28,437 bases of DNA from CAYSFW01 sp050329935 (lineage in GTDB: Bacteria; Pseudomonadota; Gammaproteobacteria; UWMA-0217), in NCBI GenBank assembly GCA_050329935.1, contig JBHJOI010000125.1, forward strand, positions 1-28,437, in the 5' to 3' direction. Under the pieces are notes generated by a model, which saw nothing but the letters and a program-made list of their open reading frames with translations, was not told the origin of the DNA and searched no databases. Below, in pieces: positions 28,295 to 28,437 of this stretch (positions within the stretch are counted from its first letter, which is position 1; the number at the start of each line of letters is the position of its first letter). A program made the position numbers and the translations under genes.

Positions 28295-28437
28295 ATGACC
28301 ACCGCCACCCGACGGCTGCTCCGTCCCATTACTGCGCTCACCCGCTGGTTCGCACGCTACGTTGGCTGGCTCGGCTTGACCGCGTTCGTCACCCTGGGCG
28401 GCGCCGTGCTGCTGATGGTGCTCAAGCGCTGGACGAT
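28295..28437 (+). CDS. Start of a membrane protein, cut by window edge
   Basis: The visible 47 residues are MTTATRRLLRPITALTRWFA followed by a hydrophobic helix (GWLGLTAFVTLGGAVLLMVL) and KRWT. AGGGGGAA precedes the ATG. A basic amphipathic start followed by one membrane helix indicates an inner-membrane or exported protein. The rest lies outside the window and no family can be named. Confidence 0.65.
   Translation, partial: MTTATRRLLRPITALTRWFARYVGWLGLTAFVTLGGAVLLMVLKRWT

Noticed and set aside
1..28437. CRISPR arrays, tRNA or rRNA genes
   Set aside because: No regularly spaced direct repeats, tRNA cloverleaf or rRNA-like segment was noticed on reading; the palindromes at 11482-13069 are too few and irregular for CRISPR.

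Overview
The window is GC-rich, densely coded proteobacterial DNA. It joins a Calvin-cycle locus (form II RuBisCO) to a large nitrogen-fixation (nif) locus. The gene content and the order of the nif genes (Azotobacter-like nifN-nifX ... iscA-nifU-nifS ... nifV-cysE-nifW-nifZ-nifM), together with cbbM-cbbQ-cbbO, PurT, a PEP-CTERM remnant and many toxin-antitoxin genes, suggest an autotrophic, diazotrophic gammaproteobacterium, for example a sulfur-oxidising or purple sulfur lineage. The lineage is an inference; no rRNA or other marker is present.

Layout. (1) 1-5332: a partial cbbR, reading leftward off the window edge, is divergent from cbbM-cbbQ-cbbO. (2) 5416-9612, minus strand: nifV-cysE-(TPR protein)-nifW-nifZ-nifM, convergent with cbbO, driven by a consensus sigma54 -24/-12 site (9649-9664) with a NifA-type upstream site (9759-9774). 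(3) 9953-13766: an accessory island inserted between nifS and nifV. It holds toxin-antitoxin modules in several states (AbrB/VapC decayed, CcdA fragment, Phd/ParE intact, FitA-like/VapC intact), an internally deleted DUF4062-TPR gene, a PEP-CTERM protein fragment and several palindromic intergenic repeats. (4) 13861-16308, minus: iscA-nifU-nifS with its own sigma54/NifA promoter. (5) 16618-16960, plus: a broken kdp remnant (small ORF, kdpF that has lost its stop, first ~54 codons of kdpA). (6) 17070-21936, minus: a ten-gene nif operon, nifN-nifX-rseC-like-DUF269-CCE_0567 family-fdxB-[2Fe-2S] ferredoxin-two unknown genes-nifZ paralogue. It again has a sigma54 promoter and a NifA site, but no nifE upstream. 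(7) 22255-28437: purT and small conserved unknown genes, an amber-interrupted ORF, a probable exported ATP-dependent DNA ligase, a SufS-SufE fusion cysteine desulfurase, and the start of an unknown membrane protein at the right edge.

How it works together. Three separate NifA/sigma54 promoters would co-induce cofactor assembly (NifN, NifX, NifV), Fe-S supply (NifU, NifS, IscA, CysE for cysteine), maturation factors (NifM, NifW, two NifZ) and electron carriers (FdxB, Shethna-type ferredoxin). An RseC-like membrane protein in the operon suggests a link to an Rnf/Rsx-type electron-transfer complex encoded elsewhere. nifHDK, nifE, nifB and nifA are not in the window.

The least-described parts are the RseC-like gene and the two unknown genes inside the nif operon, the TPR gene between cysE and nifW, and the debris-rich island that splits nifS from nifV.
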